From Pohlia nutans (lineage: Eukaryota > Streptophyta > Bryopsida > Bryales > Mniaceae), in NCBI GenBank assembly GCA_022496805.1, contig CM040092.1, forward strand, positions 503,555 to 567,554: 64,000 nt of DNA, in the 5' to 3' direction. The notes under the pieces were generated by a model, which saw nothing but the letters and a program-made list of their open reading frames with translations, had not been told where the DNA came from and searched no databases. Of the stretch, positions 46,870 to 58,944 are shown piece by piece. The number at the start of each line of letters is the position of its first letter. Position 1 is the stretch's first letter. Position numbers and translations under genes: made by a program.

Positions 46870-48158
46870 TTAAAAGCCAGGAATAATGTGTGTGCATCAC
46901 CTTCAAATTAATACTCCTTTATACGGTTTTTCTTTCATTAAAAATGATATACATACATATATATAACAAAAAAGAAGCCTAATGTATGTATGCATGTTCA
47001 AAGTAAATTATAAAAGCAAAATCCTAACATATGTATACAATGAAAAACATGGTTTAAAAAATAGGCCTGAATTTTTTTCACTACAAAAGTATTAATTTAT
47101 CATTGATCAAATCATTAAACACTTTTTCATTCATACAATGTAACTCATACAAGTTTTTTCTATTACAAAAGTTACTGTAGCTAGTACAATAATAGTTTCT
47201 AAGTCTACCATGATATGATCTGTCAAGTCATAAGTCCATAGTGATCTATGATCTTTTTGGTACAACACAATTCAATCTCCATATGAAATGGTCGATCCAA
47301 CAAATCAACTCGTTCTCTATATTCAATCCAACTATTAGCAATTTTTCTATGCATTCTATAAACCCTTCACAAATACCAAGTTTAAGAGGTCAATGCTTTT
47401 GATTTGCTTGGCCTTCTTCTTTTTTAAATTTTTTCAATGAAGAATTCAAGAGGGCCTGAGAGTTACTTCCTACCTACATGTTATAAGGGAATAGCTATAT
47501 ATGTAAATTTACAATTCTTATCATGTCATTAAAAATGGGCTAAGTATATTTTCGAAATTGAACAAAGTAATACCCTAAGCTTATGTATATTTTTTAAGAC
47601 CACTCCACAATTAATACCCCCTTTTTTTCACTCACGTGGTTCCATACAAGAGATTGTAGTGCACCCCCCAAGGAAAGCCTTTCATTTGTCTTAGCAAATA
47701 GAAGGCTTTAGTTCATTTCACCAACTAATGAGGGGACTGCACGAGGTGTTGTGTTGAAAATTTTAAGTGCTTTGGGTTGAAATTGGTTTCAATCATGAGT
47801 TGCATAGAGAAAGTAATTTCAACTCTTGAGAAAAACTCTCAATCATCGTCCTCCAAGGTTTCTCAGTTGAAAATGTACAATGTTAGTTTGAACGGTGCTT
47901 CCCCCCACTATTCAACTAAACCTGGGGGACGTTGTGTTCAAAGACCTCTAGTAAACCTCCTCGTCAGTCAGACAAACATATTCTTAGAGTATACTTGGAA
48001 TATTATAGGATACTGGAGAATATTTAATCCAAGTTGTCTAACATATTTGACACTCATCTAATTGGACAATTGACGTTAGATTGTCTAAGTTGGAATATAA
48101 TGTCAAGTTGGAAATTAGTATCAGAGATGACAACCGTGAACTAAACCCAATTCCAACC
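46870..48158. other. AT-rich stretch without recognised features
   Basis: No element ends, no coding frame of protein-like composition. Confidence 0.55.
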
Positions 48159-48317
48159 CAACCCAATTCCTTGTGCAGTCCTCAGTTAGAAAATTCAACC
48201 CAATTCCTTGTGCAGTCCTCAGTTAGAAAATTCAACCCAATTCCTTGTGCAGTCCTCAGTTAGAAAACTCAACCCAATTCCTTGTGCAGTCCTCAGTTAG
48301 AAAACTCAACCCAACTC
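48159..48317. repeat. 37-bp tandem repeat, four copies
   Basis: Copies start at 48159, 48196, 48233 and 48270 with a partial fifth at 48307. The unit begins CAACCCAATTCCTTGTGCAG. Differences are one base per copy. It lies about 850 bp upstream of PRXQ. Confidence 0.9.
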
Positions 48318-48511
48318 TATATACGGCACCCAACTCCCAAAGGAAAGGATTTAGACGGTAGTATGTGGACTATCAATACAATTCCAACCCAACCCCTTGT
48401 ACGACTCTCTATTGAGTCGAGTTTGGTTGAAAACATTCAATCTAGTTGGAAAATCCAAGTCAACCCAAGTCAACCAAGTCAACCCAAATCAACCCAACTC
48501 AATTAAACTCA

Positions 48512-48874
48512 GGGCCGCTTCACACTATGGCCATCCAAGTCGAGAGGCCGTGGGATTGAGTGGCCAAACTTTGTTGAGAGTCCAAAGAAAAGGGCTGAAA
48601 ATATGCAATAAAATATAGTTTTGATTTTTTATGAAAAAAAATCGACAGCCTCTCGACCATAATTTGGATTTCTATTCCCGTTCGACCCAAACTTCTTTCG
48701 AGAGTCCGTCAACCTTGGTCAAAAAGTGTTGCCATGTAGGCATTTGGAAGGGCGACAACCTTTGAACTATGGCCTTTAGTGTGAAGAGTCGAGAGGCTGA
48801 ATTCTTGGTTTCTTGCAATCCGATTAGTGGAAATCGACGACCTCTCAACCTTTGGTCTTAGTGTGAAGTGGCCC
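48512..48874. mobile_element. GGGCC-type MITE (363 bp), target TCA
   Basis: Ends GGGCCGCTTCACACTA and TAGTGTGAAGTGGCCC (one mismatch), flanked by TCA on both sides. It lies about 270 bp upstream of the PRXQ start codon and could affect its promoter. Confidence 0.75.
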
Positions 48875-49147
48875 TCAACCCAACTCAACCCAACTCAAGT
48901 GGCGCCCATGAGGGATTTGGACGGTAGGATGTGGAGCATCAAGGTGGCGCATCCTCGAACACATAGTTGGCTTATCGCTGGCGACGCCATCCGCAATCCA
49001 CAATGGGCGACACCCGCGACACCCGCGACACTTCTCACGTCGCCCGTGAGCTTCCCGTCACGTCCAGCGCTGGCTGAGTGAGGATTTGCAGCTTGCAATT
49101 CCCCTTCCTCCACTTCACTTGCCAAATTTCATCCGATCATCGGAGCC

Positions 49148-51366
49148 ATGGCCACCGCAATAATGTCGTGCACCGCTCTGGCCACCTCCTCCGTCGTCAC
49201 GCGAACCCACAGCGCCAGCCATGGCGGAGCCACACCCAACAACGTCGTGGCCTGCCCTGCAGCCTTCGTGAACTCTGAGCTTTTCTCCACCAAAGCTGCT
49301 CTCAGCGCCGCGTGCAACTCATCATCCACTCGACCTCTCACCTCGCGCCGCACCTCCGTCCTCACCGTCTGCAAGGTGCGCTGCTTTACATTTTCAAATT
49401 TGGCCTCGTGCTTTACATTGCTAGCTCCGTCACCAAATATTCAAGGACTATGACTGCGCTTCTTTCTGCTTTGAGGATTTGGCCATTCCTTTGATTTGGT
49501 CGGTATACCAATTGAACCTGGCCTGCATTTTATTTTCAAATTTTGCCTCGTTGTACATATTGCATTGCGAGTTCGGTCACTAAATGTTCGGCGGTAGTGA
49601 AGGACTACGACTGCGCTTCTGCTTTGAGGATATAACCATTCCTTTGTTTTGTGTCGTTTGATTTGGTCGGTATACCAATTGAAACTGGTCTGCAATTTAT
49701 TTTCAATACATTGCAAGCTCGGGCACTAAATATTCGGCGATTGTGAAGGACTGAGTAGTCTATAACTGAGCTTCTACTTTGAGGATATGGCCATTGAACC
49801 TCGCTGTTGTGTAATATTTTCTTTTCTTTTCTTCTGAGTTTTTGATATGGTACTTTCTTGACTGACACTTATTGCTGTTCGCAAGATTGTGTCTAATTCT
49901 TAAGGTCCAGAATTTTAACATGTAGAAACATTTGATGTGGGGTCAAAATTTGGCTCACCTTCATAGGCCTCGTTACATTGCGTGGTGTTTACATGAGAAT
50001 ATGGCCATTCCTCTATTCGAGGTTGCGAAAGCGGATCTCTTCGTTGCGTACCAATTTGTTTGTCTTAGTTTAGGGTTCTCTCTTGGTGCAAGCAGCACTT
50101 ATTGTCTGGTTCGCGTTGTGTCTATACACTATGGAGCCAGAATTTGTGGAATCATTTGCGAGGGTTTACTTTGGAAAAGGGAGATGTTGAAGAACTTTGA
50201 ATCTAAAGCATTGTCAGTTGATTTTAATCAATGTGATTTGATTGAAAGCAATGTCAATTTATACAAAGCAATGTTGAATGTTTTGTTTCGTTCTGTGTAG
50301 ATTTCGAAGGGCGATATTGTACCCCCTATCGGGCTGAAGGACCAGGACGGGAAGCTCGTGAACCTGGACAAGTTCAGGGGCAAGCCCTTGGTGCTCTACT
50401 TCTACCCGGCCGACGAGACCCCGGGATGCACCAAGCAGGCTTGTGCATTCCGGGATTCCTACGAGAAGTTCAAGAGGGCAGGTGCGGAGGTCGTGGGAGT
50501 GAGCGGTGACACTCCCGAATCTCACAAGGTACTTACTACAAATAGCTCTCACACAGCAATCTTGTTTGAGCCTACAAATACACTCGAATTGAACTAATTC
50601 TGCACTATTCTGTTAAATCTAACCATCAACGGGGCTTTCCAAAATATCATAAAATTTGAATCAGAAATCACTTCAATTCAATAAGAATCCATTATAGTAG
50701 AGGTGGCAGCAAGCATTGGTCATAATATCTCATAATCTTGTCCTTTAGCATTACGGTGCCTTTTTTAAGACAAGATCTAACCATTAAGTTATAACATCCT
50801 CGTTATGAAAATAACATCCTTCGCTACGTCACCTTTGTGGTTTACTCCCTCTGGCCGGAAACAATTGTCCTAGTTTTTGGCATTCTTTTTTTTCAATATT
50901 TGTCCTATGTTTTATACTTCAAATGTGAGCCCTGTCCACTTCAAACAGGGCGGACAATGAGAGTGACACAAAAACTACATACTACTATTAAAGATAGACC
51001 AATTTCCGAGTACTGTATTGGTTTGAACGTTTCAGGCATTTTGGCTTCCGTCAACAAATGAGTGGCTGCTTGACATTTGACCTGAAGACATTATTATTTC
51101 TACAGAGTGATTTGGTGCGAAAACTTAACGTGTGTCGGTGGTGATGGCAGGCATTCAAAGCCAAGTACAGACTGCCGTTCACGTTGCTGAGTGATGAGGG
51201 CAACAAGCTGCGCAAGGACTGGGGTGTGCCCAGTGATCTCTTCGGCGCTCTGGCTGGCCGACAGACGTATGTGATCGACAAGGATGGCCGAGTGCAATTG
51301 ATCTTCAACAACCAATTTGAGCCTGAGAAGCACATTGTCGAGACTTTGAATGTCCTGCAAAGCTAA
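49148..51366 (+). CDS. PRXQ: Peroxiredoxin Q, chloroplast (thiol peroxidase)
   Basis: Coding exons 49148-49375, 50301-50528 and 51151-51366, all joined in phase 0 with GT-AG borders, give 223 aa, close to the usual plant PrxQ length of about 215. Residues 1-76 are rich in Ser, Thr and Ala and poor in acidic residues, as expected of a plastid transit peptide. The mature part begins near ISKGD and carries the thiol-peroxidase core: the P-x3-T-x2-C motif with peroxidatic Cys119, the resolving Cys124 five residues later (typical of atypical 2-Cys PrxQ), and the active-site Arg189 in GRQTY. By family knowledge it reduces H2O2 and alkyl hydroperoxides in the chloroplast using thioredoxin. The start is the first ATG of the GC-rich first exon and gives a complete transit peptide. 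Intron 1 holds a 146-bp repeat array and intron 2 a Stowaway-like fragment; neither disturbs the coding sequence. Confidence 0.95.
49418..49800. repeat. Direct repeats of about 146 bp in PRXQ intron 1
   Basis: Three imperfect copies start near 49418, 49563 and 49711. Each contains a segment like CACTAAATATTCGGCG, then GACTGCGCTTCTGCTTTGAG, then a GGCCATTCC-like piece; the first two also carry GGTCGGTATACCAATTGAA. The spacing is about 145-148 bp and the third copy is shorter. The array accounts for about 40 percent of the 925-bp intron. Confidence 0.8.
50845..51010. mobile_element. Stowaway-like MITE fragment in PRXQ intron 2
   Basis: The sequence starts TA-CTCCCTCTGGCCGG, the typical Stowaway (Tc1/mariner) end, and is closely similar over about 150 bp to the copy at 25641. 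The matching 3' terminal repeat was not found, so the right border is approximate and the copy seems 3'-truncated. Confidence 0.65.
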
Positions 51367-52029
51367 GTAAGTAGATGTGCTCTGCTTTGAATGGTGACTG
51401 ACTACCCGCAGGCAGCTACCTCGTCGGCCATCGGAGTAATTATAATTGTTGAGAGTTTTGCAGTACTGTGGTCGAGGTTTGTAACTATAATTTGGTCATG
51501 GCGAGCTGCTTGTCTTCTTCAATTTGAGAGGGTGGTGGTTCCATTGTAATGTATATACAGTAATCCGCATGTGATTTATGGTCTCATTTCTACACTCGTG
51601 TTTTTTTTGCATCTTATGTGACACCAAAAGTATCATTTACGTTCTGTAAAGAAAAAGCGAAAAGTACACTCATCTCAAATTTGGAAACAATAGGCTATGC
51701 TATATAACGTTGTTTTAATGCAAAGAACAGCCTTGAAACTATAACAAAACAATTATGATGTCAATTTGGTGTCTTTGAATATAGTTTTTGGTACTACTAA
51801 AGATTTGAGATCACCGATAACAATTCGATAAAATTTGAGTGCAAGATTTAATTCAATTTGAGATAAATTTTGAAAAACTTACGAAGATAAATAGTTCCAA
51901 AATAGCCCCAAAGAAATTCATTTTACAGAACATGCCTGGAATACTTCTAGAATATATATGTATAATATTATCAAATTTGGTGAAGATTCTGAGAATATTC
52001 ATATTATTTCACACTGGTAGTCCCTCTAA

Positions 52030-52505
52030 ATACCCTTTTTTCTTGAACTAAAGTAAATGCAATTTTAGCTTGGTCAACAATTTCATAGCATAATAGAGCA
52101 CTGAATGGGAGCCAACACCCTTTTGCAATGGGACCACAGTCTAGTTACAATTAGAAACTAAGTTTCCGTGGCAATGGCATGGTAGTCCCAAAATTCATGG
52201 AACACAAATGGCACTCCTTCATTACTTAGAAAAGTGAATTTAAGTGAAGATTCTCTTTTGATCCAGTTTTCAAAAGGGTGCTCCATTGCACTGCTCTATT
52301 ATGCTATATTGACATACTTCTACATTTGTGATTTAGAAAAATATAGTGTACTCTAGTAACACCAAATTCAACCATCGGATAACATAACAACTTGATGAAG
52401 TATCTCCAAAAAATTGGATGACTTTAATCCATACAATGATGAGACTGTAGGGTGAGTTGGAATCTAGTGGTCGTCGAGAAACTGGACACTGTGGCGTTTA
52501 GGAGT
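52030..52505. mobile_element. TTAA/CCC element remnant interrupted by a 223-bp MITE
   Basis: Pieces 52056-52084 and 52308-52505 together match the right half of 53156-53724 (CAATTTTAGCTTGGTCAAC through GGCGTTTAGGAG, then TTAA). The left half is not found. Confidence 0.65.
52085..52307. mobile_element. Short MITE with ATAGCATAATAGAGCA ends
   Basis: The terminal inverted repeats ATAGCATAATAGAGCA are perfect over 16 bp and extend imperfectly to about 25 bp. It interrupts a TTAA-element remnant, which defines its borders. Confidence 0.75.
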
Positions 52506-53155
52506 TAAGTGATCCTCTGAAGTGATAAGCAAAAGTGTACCTGAAATGAGACACATTTCATTTCGGAATATCATTTAGTCTAAATTACAAAATTGAATCT
52601 AGCATCGCAATACCTTAAAAATCAAGGATCAAGCCTCAGAATTGGATTAAATAGGGTTGTCTGGTTGTAAAACCCTTATAATCTCAATAAGGTGGATATA
52701 CCTAAAACCACTCAAAACCCAATTCCGCACCCTATCATTGATTCCCAATTCCACCTCACTTCAAGTGAACACTAAATGCACTAAGTGATAGGTGGAATTG
52801 GGTGTAAAAAGAATGATAATGAGATCACAAAGTGATGATTAAGCAATTAAGACAATGAAGTAAGAAAGCAATTTAACATTGCAACCAAGGAAATTTTTTG
52901 GGTGTAAATGCGACAATTTAAGGTAACTTCTCTATCAACTATAGGGCTAATTTTGAATGATTATAGAGCATTTTTGACGGATCAAGTTCATGTCCCCCAA
53001 CTAGGGATGCTTTTGTATCTTCAAAACATAACACTTTGATAATTCATAGAAATTACAAATTATGATTTCACTTCGATTCAGCTCTACTAAGATTTATTTT
53101 TCCTCAAAAAATTTATCACACTTGGTATGTCCTCCAAGATGTTCAAATTGCTTAA

Positions 53156-53724
53156 CCCCTAAACGTACCAGGGTGTCCCTAGAATTGACAATTTGAGAAA
53201 AATCATCATAAACTACTATTTAGAAGAATATTTTGGAATTGATATACAAATGAAAGTTCTAGATTTTGAATTTTAGATTTCATCCGTATGATTGGATTCA
53301 CTAATACTATTACCAATATTTAATTATAAAATTTGAAAGTTAAAATTAAAAATTTCTTTTGAATTCAAGTACAAACAAAATTTTAATATTTTTTGAGTAA
53401 AATTTGTTGGAATGAATTTGAAATTAGATACTCTTAAACGTGGTGATTCTTTGAAATTTTTGTGTTTCTTAAATCTATGACCTCATTTTTGCAAGGCCAC
53501 TTTTAAACTACAGTCAATGCAATTTTGGCTTGGTCAACGACTTGACATACTTCTACATTTGTAATTTTAGAAAAATATGTCATCAAGTATGACTAAATCC
53601 AACCGTTAGATAAGACAACAACTTGGTGAAGAATCTCCAAAAAAATGGATGACTTTCATCCAAGCATTGATGAGAACGTGAGAAGGGTTTGAATCCACTT
53701 CCTGGACGCTCTGACGTTTAGGGG
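53156..53724. mobile_element. TTAA/CCC element, family J copy 3 (569 bp)
   Basis: Flanked by TTAA at 53152 and 53725; starts CCCCTAAACGTACC, ends GACGTTTAGGGG. The interior corresponds to the 569-bp elements at 16072 and 38189. Right-end hairpin TCCA/TGGA in nt 18-32. Confidence 0.8.
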
Positions 53725-54560
53725 TTAAACGGATAAATGTTCACCTTACTGCAGATTAGAATACGAGTGACTAGAGTCCATCATCCATAGCTTTCCAGCA
53801 GGCTATCAAGATCTGGAAATGAGCACACAATCTCAACAAAACTAACTATATGTTGGCTTTCTATATTCTTTTATATTCTTTTGTCACATTCACCATATGC
53901 CTTCAATTGCTTCTTGTGATCTCAATCACATTTTTTGTAACTTACCAGCAAGATATCACACTATTTGAATGGGTATGCAAGCTCTTACGAACCATTCTTA
54001 GGAGCCCGGATCCTAAGAGCGAGTCTTAAGAAATGAAAATGAAAATGAAAATAAAACTTGGTTTTGCTCACTGCTCAAGAAATGGCAGTTTCAAGTGATT
54101 GTTTTGGAGGAAACCTGGTCCTTCAGGGGTTAAATTTGGCTATACATGTACATACATAAACATATCCAGATATTAATAGACCACGCTCACTTTGTTATTT
54201 ATAAGATAGCAAAGAGTCCACCCTGACAAGAGGGCAATAATTCTAGGCTCCCTAACTATGTCTTGTAGGCACTAGCTAGGGGTCTAGAAGGAACATAATA
54301 TTGCCCCTCAAAACCAAAACCAAGACAACCAGGAACAAAACCAAGTAAAACCTACCTATTGAGTAGGTATATACATCTTCACTTCTAAGCAAGTCACAAG
54401 CTTAAAGCTATTACGTGAAAGTTTCCAACACAAGGAAAGTTACATACTACTAAATGAAAGTCTGGGACTCCAACAAAACCAACCTACGTGACGCCAGCTG
54501 CGAATACAAGTTCGAATGCGACAGTTGAAACAAGTACTTACTCGCATGAGTTTCGCAATG

Positions 54561-57500
54561 CTATGAAGCGTCGTCCGGGGTACTTTCCCAGAATTTTGAG
54601 CTATTATTATTATTGTATTCGAGAGACCTGTCAGTCTTGAAGTCAACCAAGGGATTCACACAATTCGTGAAGTCCTGTAGTCGGACGAATCCAGGGTCCT
54701 CCCCGCAAGTACCAGTTACAACCTTCCCACCACTTGCTACGAAAGCACTGACTCCCGTATCGTTTGAGGAAGAAGACGAGATTATCGAATCAAGGGCAGA
54801 AATTTCCTCGCCTGTCTCAGCATTCCAAACATGTACATGGCGATCGGCAGTGCCGCCTGTAATGACCTTGTAAGAGTCATAGTGAACGTTATGAACCGGC
54901 CCCGTGTGATTACCAAGAACTGCCCATGGTGTGGGGGAGTCGTCGATCATTCGAAGGTCCCACAGCTTTGCCGTTCTGGAAAAAAGGTTCACGATTAATC
55001 AGATGTTCGAAGTTCTGAAGTTGCTTTGGAAAAATAAAATAAAATGGAAGCCATAGTCCCTCCAAAGGGTAAAACTTAATCAAATAAACAAACCAATATG
55101 GAGAAACTCAGAAAATAGAAACGAACTTGTCTGATCCACCAGTGCATATGCTAGTTCCCGATGGATTCACCGCAAAGGTGAGAACACCAGGCTCATGAGA
55201 TGATACGGTTGCCACAGTGCACATTGTTCGAAGATCAATAGCTTTGACAGTAGTGCCTCCTCCAACGTAACAAATTGAGCCTATGCTTTTCAGGCCAACT
55301 GGCATGCCATCGAAGGTTCCCTTGGTTGTTCCCACACATGTTCCTACTCCAGCTGCAGAAGGTGTTGCCATCACATCCCACACTCGAAGCTGTGGAAAAA
55401 TACCTCATTTAGTCGAAAAACGTTTTACGAGCAACGCGGAACTCAAAATTTCAGTGCACACAACTTGCATCTTCAAGACTAGTTTCAAAAACTAGAAGCT
55501 TATCAAAATTGTCAAGAACAAAGAATAGAAAGCAACCTTGGCATCTTTCGCTGCACTGATAAGAAGCGATGGGTTGTGTCTGCAGGATAGGTTGTAAAGA
55601 AACATTAATTTCACGTTTAAGTAGCATGTTGACTCCAGGGCACTTAGTATTGAATGTCTTCATTTCGTACTCTTACTAAACTAAAGCACAAACAAAAACC
55701 CCAAGCTGGACAGAACATATTTCTATGGAACTGGTTGGGGCACCCAAAAAGTAGCAGAAATGTCATTTAAAAGAGGCAGGCGTAAAGCTTCATGCGGAAA
55801 TGATTAAAAAACTCGTACCCAGCAACTGCAAGCTCTTTGATCGATGGTTCAAGACCATGCAAAGTAGCTAAGAGAGGAGAGCGACCTCTGTTGCTGCTGC
55901 TAGAAGACGAGAGACTCCATAGCCGCACTGTGCCATCTGTGCCGCCACTGGCTAAGACTGGAGGAGAACCCTCCTTCCCCACCAACTGATCTGCAAGAGT
56001 GCTCACTGGCGCTTGATGACCTCGTAGAGTCCGAAGTGAGCGACCCTGAACAAGGTGAAATATGAGAATGCATAACCTTAACTGTGGCGAAAGTGACCAA
56101 CACTTAAATATAGTATCTGCCACGAGGTACACAATCTAAAGGTTGAAGGAACAAACACGAGGCATTCAAAATATTTGCAAACTAGATACTACCTTGCCCC
56201 AAAGTCGGATTGTATGGTCACAGCTGGATGTGACAAGAATGTTTCTAACACCCCCCAAAAAGTTACGCATTGTCCCCAAAAGTCCAACTGGTATCAACCT
56301 GCACGAGTGGTTATCATCAAACTGTCATGAGAGAACTTATTAGCCAAAACATCAAGACGGGCTGTAGCATCATAAAGATCTGATGCCTGTTTAAGCAATG
56401 ATTTATCAACTCTTGAAAAGGAAGTAATAAATATGACAAGAAAGCCAATGGATCAAAAGAGCAATTACAGGCTAGTACATTTGCAATAACAAAATAAGGT
56501 AAGATTAAGTGCAATTAAGACTTGAAAGTGATGATTAAAGGTCAACGTATTCAACAGCTCTCCACTGTTTTCGCACGACCACTCGTGTGTAGGAGTTCCT
56601 TACCTCATGCATGTAACCCGTGCGTTATGATCCCTGAGTGCCTGCGATACGTTCGGTGCCTCCAGATGTCCTTCTTCAGAAGGCTTCACCTTCCACACCG
56701 TGATGATAGGACCCTATTCAGACAAAAGTCGATGAAGAACTGAATTCTCTTGTTTCTTAGATGGTGATGTCCCTTAATCGGTTTTGATAATCGTTGCAAA
56801 AACTCAAAGTTCGTTCTAAGTCGAGCATTACACCTTACATTTGCTATCACTACATTACTTTATATGCCACAAACCACATTTTCTTTGATACAATGATATC
56901 CATGGCCCAGTCCAAAAGATCCGACAACAGATTCCAAATCCAATTACCTGCGCAATTGTGACAGTGTCATCATCAAGCAGAAGATGATTAACAGGCATTG
57001 GTAGCAAGTGCAAGTGCACGTCCATGGGATCTGTATAACGTAGTTGTTGGGTTGCAGTATGTCGTGCTACATAGGCATCCCTGCCGCCAGAGTACTGAAA
57101 TGTTTGCCCATGGCACAATTGCTTTCGTGGCCATCGATTTCTGTACAGGTATAGATAGGATATACAATGCAGATCTGTGAATGAATTGTAGATTAAACTC
57201 CCCTAGAACCTCCCTCTCAAAATGTTCCTACGACAAGCGAGCTGAATTAATCTAAAGTGTCGTCCAAGAAATAAGACAAGGGCAAGAGGGAGGAGATGTT
57301 GAAATTTAAATGCAAATGACGGAGACCTTATTAAACAAAATCGACTACAAACGAGTTCAAGTATGCCAACCTGCACTGAATCTCCCACACACTGTCGGAG
57401 TATGCTGCATCTCGGAACCTTTGACATGTCATTGCCATATTCGTCAAATCACGGAGTGCTAAATTTGATGCACATATCACCAAGCTGTCCATATCCAGAT

Positions 57501-57687
57501 CTGTAACTTTTGTTGAGTATGTCGGTTCGTCGAGTCTGCTGACACTGCGATGATGTGCTTCACAGGTCGACCGACCCATGTCAATTTTATGGAGGGGCTC
57601 GACATCTCCTTCGAACTTTTCTGAATGCTCGTCCTGCCTGGTACTGCTTGTACTACCTCCCATAGCATTTGATTTGTAACTCTTCAT
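54561..57687 (-). CDS. F-box / WD40-repeat protein
   Basis: Eight coding exons on the minus strand, in order of translation: 57687-57371, 57140-56948, 56713-56604, 56298-56193, 56045-55819, 55579-55537, 55389-55127 and 54975-54561. All junctions are GT-AG and in frame, total 1674 nt, 557 aa. Residues about 62-106 form an F-box (LDMDSLVICASN, then LTNMAMTCQRFRDAAYSDSV and WEIQC). From about residue 150 to the C terminus there are roughly seven WD40 blades, several ending in clear dipeptides: IRLWGK, VRLWSL, LRVWDV (333-338), AKLWDL (422-427), VHVWNAETG. By family knowledge the F-box binds SKP1 in an SCF ubiquitin ligase and the propeller binds the substrate. It resembles plant F-box/WD40 proteins of 450-540 aa (Arabidopsis At3g52030 or FBX2 are candidates, not verified). 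The first Met is the first in exon 1; further 5' non-coding exons are likely. Confidence 0.88.
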
Positions 57688-58760
57688 TTCCGTTGAATAA
57701 AACCAAAAAGTGATGTATTCTCAGTGTCGTAACTGTCGATTCTCAATTGGAACCTAATTTGAACAAAAGAAATTTAGTAAACACTTGAAATACCTCGCTC
57801 ACTGTAAAACCTACATGATCCAAACATAGACTTTTCCAAAGAGTATGACATGTTCAATCTTCACTAAAGATGAGGAAATTACAACATTCACAACTCTGAT
57901 ATGATCCTTGAGTATGCGATTTAAGGTTACAACAACACCTGAAACCAGGCTTTACATTTGACAATAAATCTGAGCAAACCAAAAGGAACATAAATGCTCT
58001 GTAATTTAGCAAAGTAAAGACCGAAGGTATGAATTAGATGTGCTGTTGAAAGACGAACGAGTGATACTGAGGGCCGAAGGTAGAATAATTGAACTTACAC
58101 GCCAACCAGGGGCGCTTCCACCACCAATGCTACAAGCACAGGAGCTCCCTACTTCCATAAACCTCCTTGCACGATCTCTCCTCACGTCCACCATGACAGC
58201 GTCCAACGAGCGCGAGCAAGGAGCACAAGAACCGCAAAGGAACAAACCCCATAGAGGAGCAACTAATCGCCATAAATAATCCTGATTCAAAAGCAATCCC
58301 TTCCTACTTACAGGAACACAGCCTCGCCCACTATCTCTGTACCATCCAAAGATTACAAACCGAAATCCGATCAAATTCACGAAGCCGCTAGTAACCACAT
58401 CATAACCTAAACAGAGAATACTCTCGCAAGTGGAAAAGCTTTCAGGAACCTAAAAAGGCGTTCAATAAACTCTTCAAAAACGCTCTTCTTATCAAACGCT
58501 CTTCTCACCTCGTTGATCTAACGAATCAATGGCCCTGCAATCAAGTGACAACGCAAAACACCTAATTAACTCTGAAAGACTCAAAACGCGGTGAAATTTC
58601 TGCAAATTGAGTTCGGTAAACTCAAAATGAACATACTGATCGATTCATCTGCTTGAATTTGAAGAAAAACGAAAGAAGAAGCTGAATTGAAATCTCTACA
58701 CTGCTGCAAAAAATTGCGACGCGACGAGCACGGCAACGTAGGTAGATGTCGAAGAGAACT
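57688..58760 (-). promoter_or_regulatory. Probable spliced 5' leader and promoter side of the F-box/WD40 gene
   Basis: About 1 kb lies between the start codon and a GC-rich segment at 58.68-58.76 kb. On the minus strand it contains several good donor and acceptor candidates (for example GTAAGT near 58310 and GTAAGTTC near 58100). An open frame of 130 codons at 58006-58398 resembles no family I know and I read it as leader or shadow sequence. Exact leader exons cannot be fixed without transcripts. Confidence 0.4.
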
Positions 58761-58822
58761 CCAGCAGAGGTCGGAGATGAAGATTTGAAATTGACACCCT
58801 GGGGTTTGCATGGTACGCCCTC

Positions 58823-58896
58823 CCGGGTTTCCTTCCCCGGTCCTTTGCGGGTATACGTGCTTCCGCCCGGGTATCCCATGATTACCGCCCGGGTAT
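58823..58896. promoter_or_regulatory. CCGGGTA motif array upstream of the F-box gene
   Basis: CCGGGTT at 58823, GCGGGTA at 58847 and CCGGGTA at 58867 and 58889, spaced 20-24 bp (about two helical turns), stand in otherwise AT-rich DNA just beyond the presumed 5' end of the F-box gene. A similar array sits before the divergent zinc-finger gene. Confidence 0.5.
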
Positions 58897-58944
58897 CCCA
58901 GGATATATATGGTAATCAAGGACACCCTGGTACGTTTAGGGTTA

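Noticed and set aside
48159..48317. Regular 37-bp repeats resembling a CRISPR array
   Set aside because: The units are contiguous without unique spacers and the context is eukaryotic; it is a plain tandem repeat.
58006..58398. A separate minus-strand gene upstream of the F-box gene
   Set aside because: The 130-codon frame has no recognisable domain, contains splice-like sites and lies where the 5' leader is expected.
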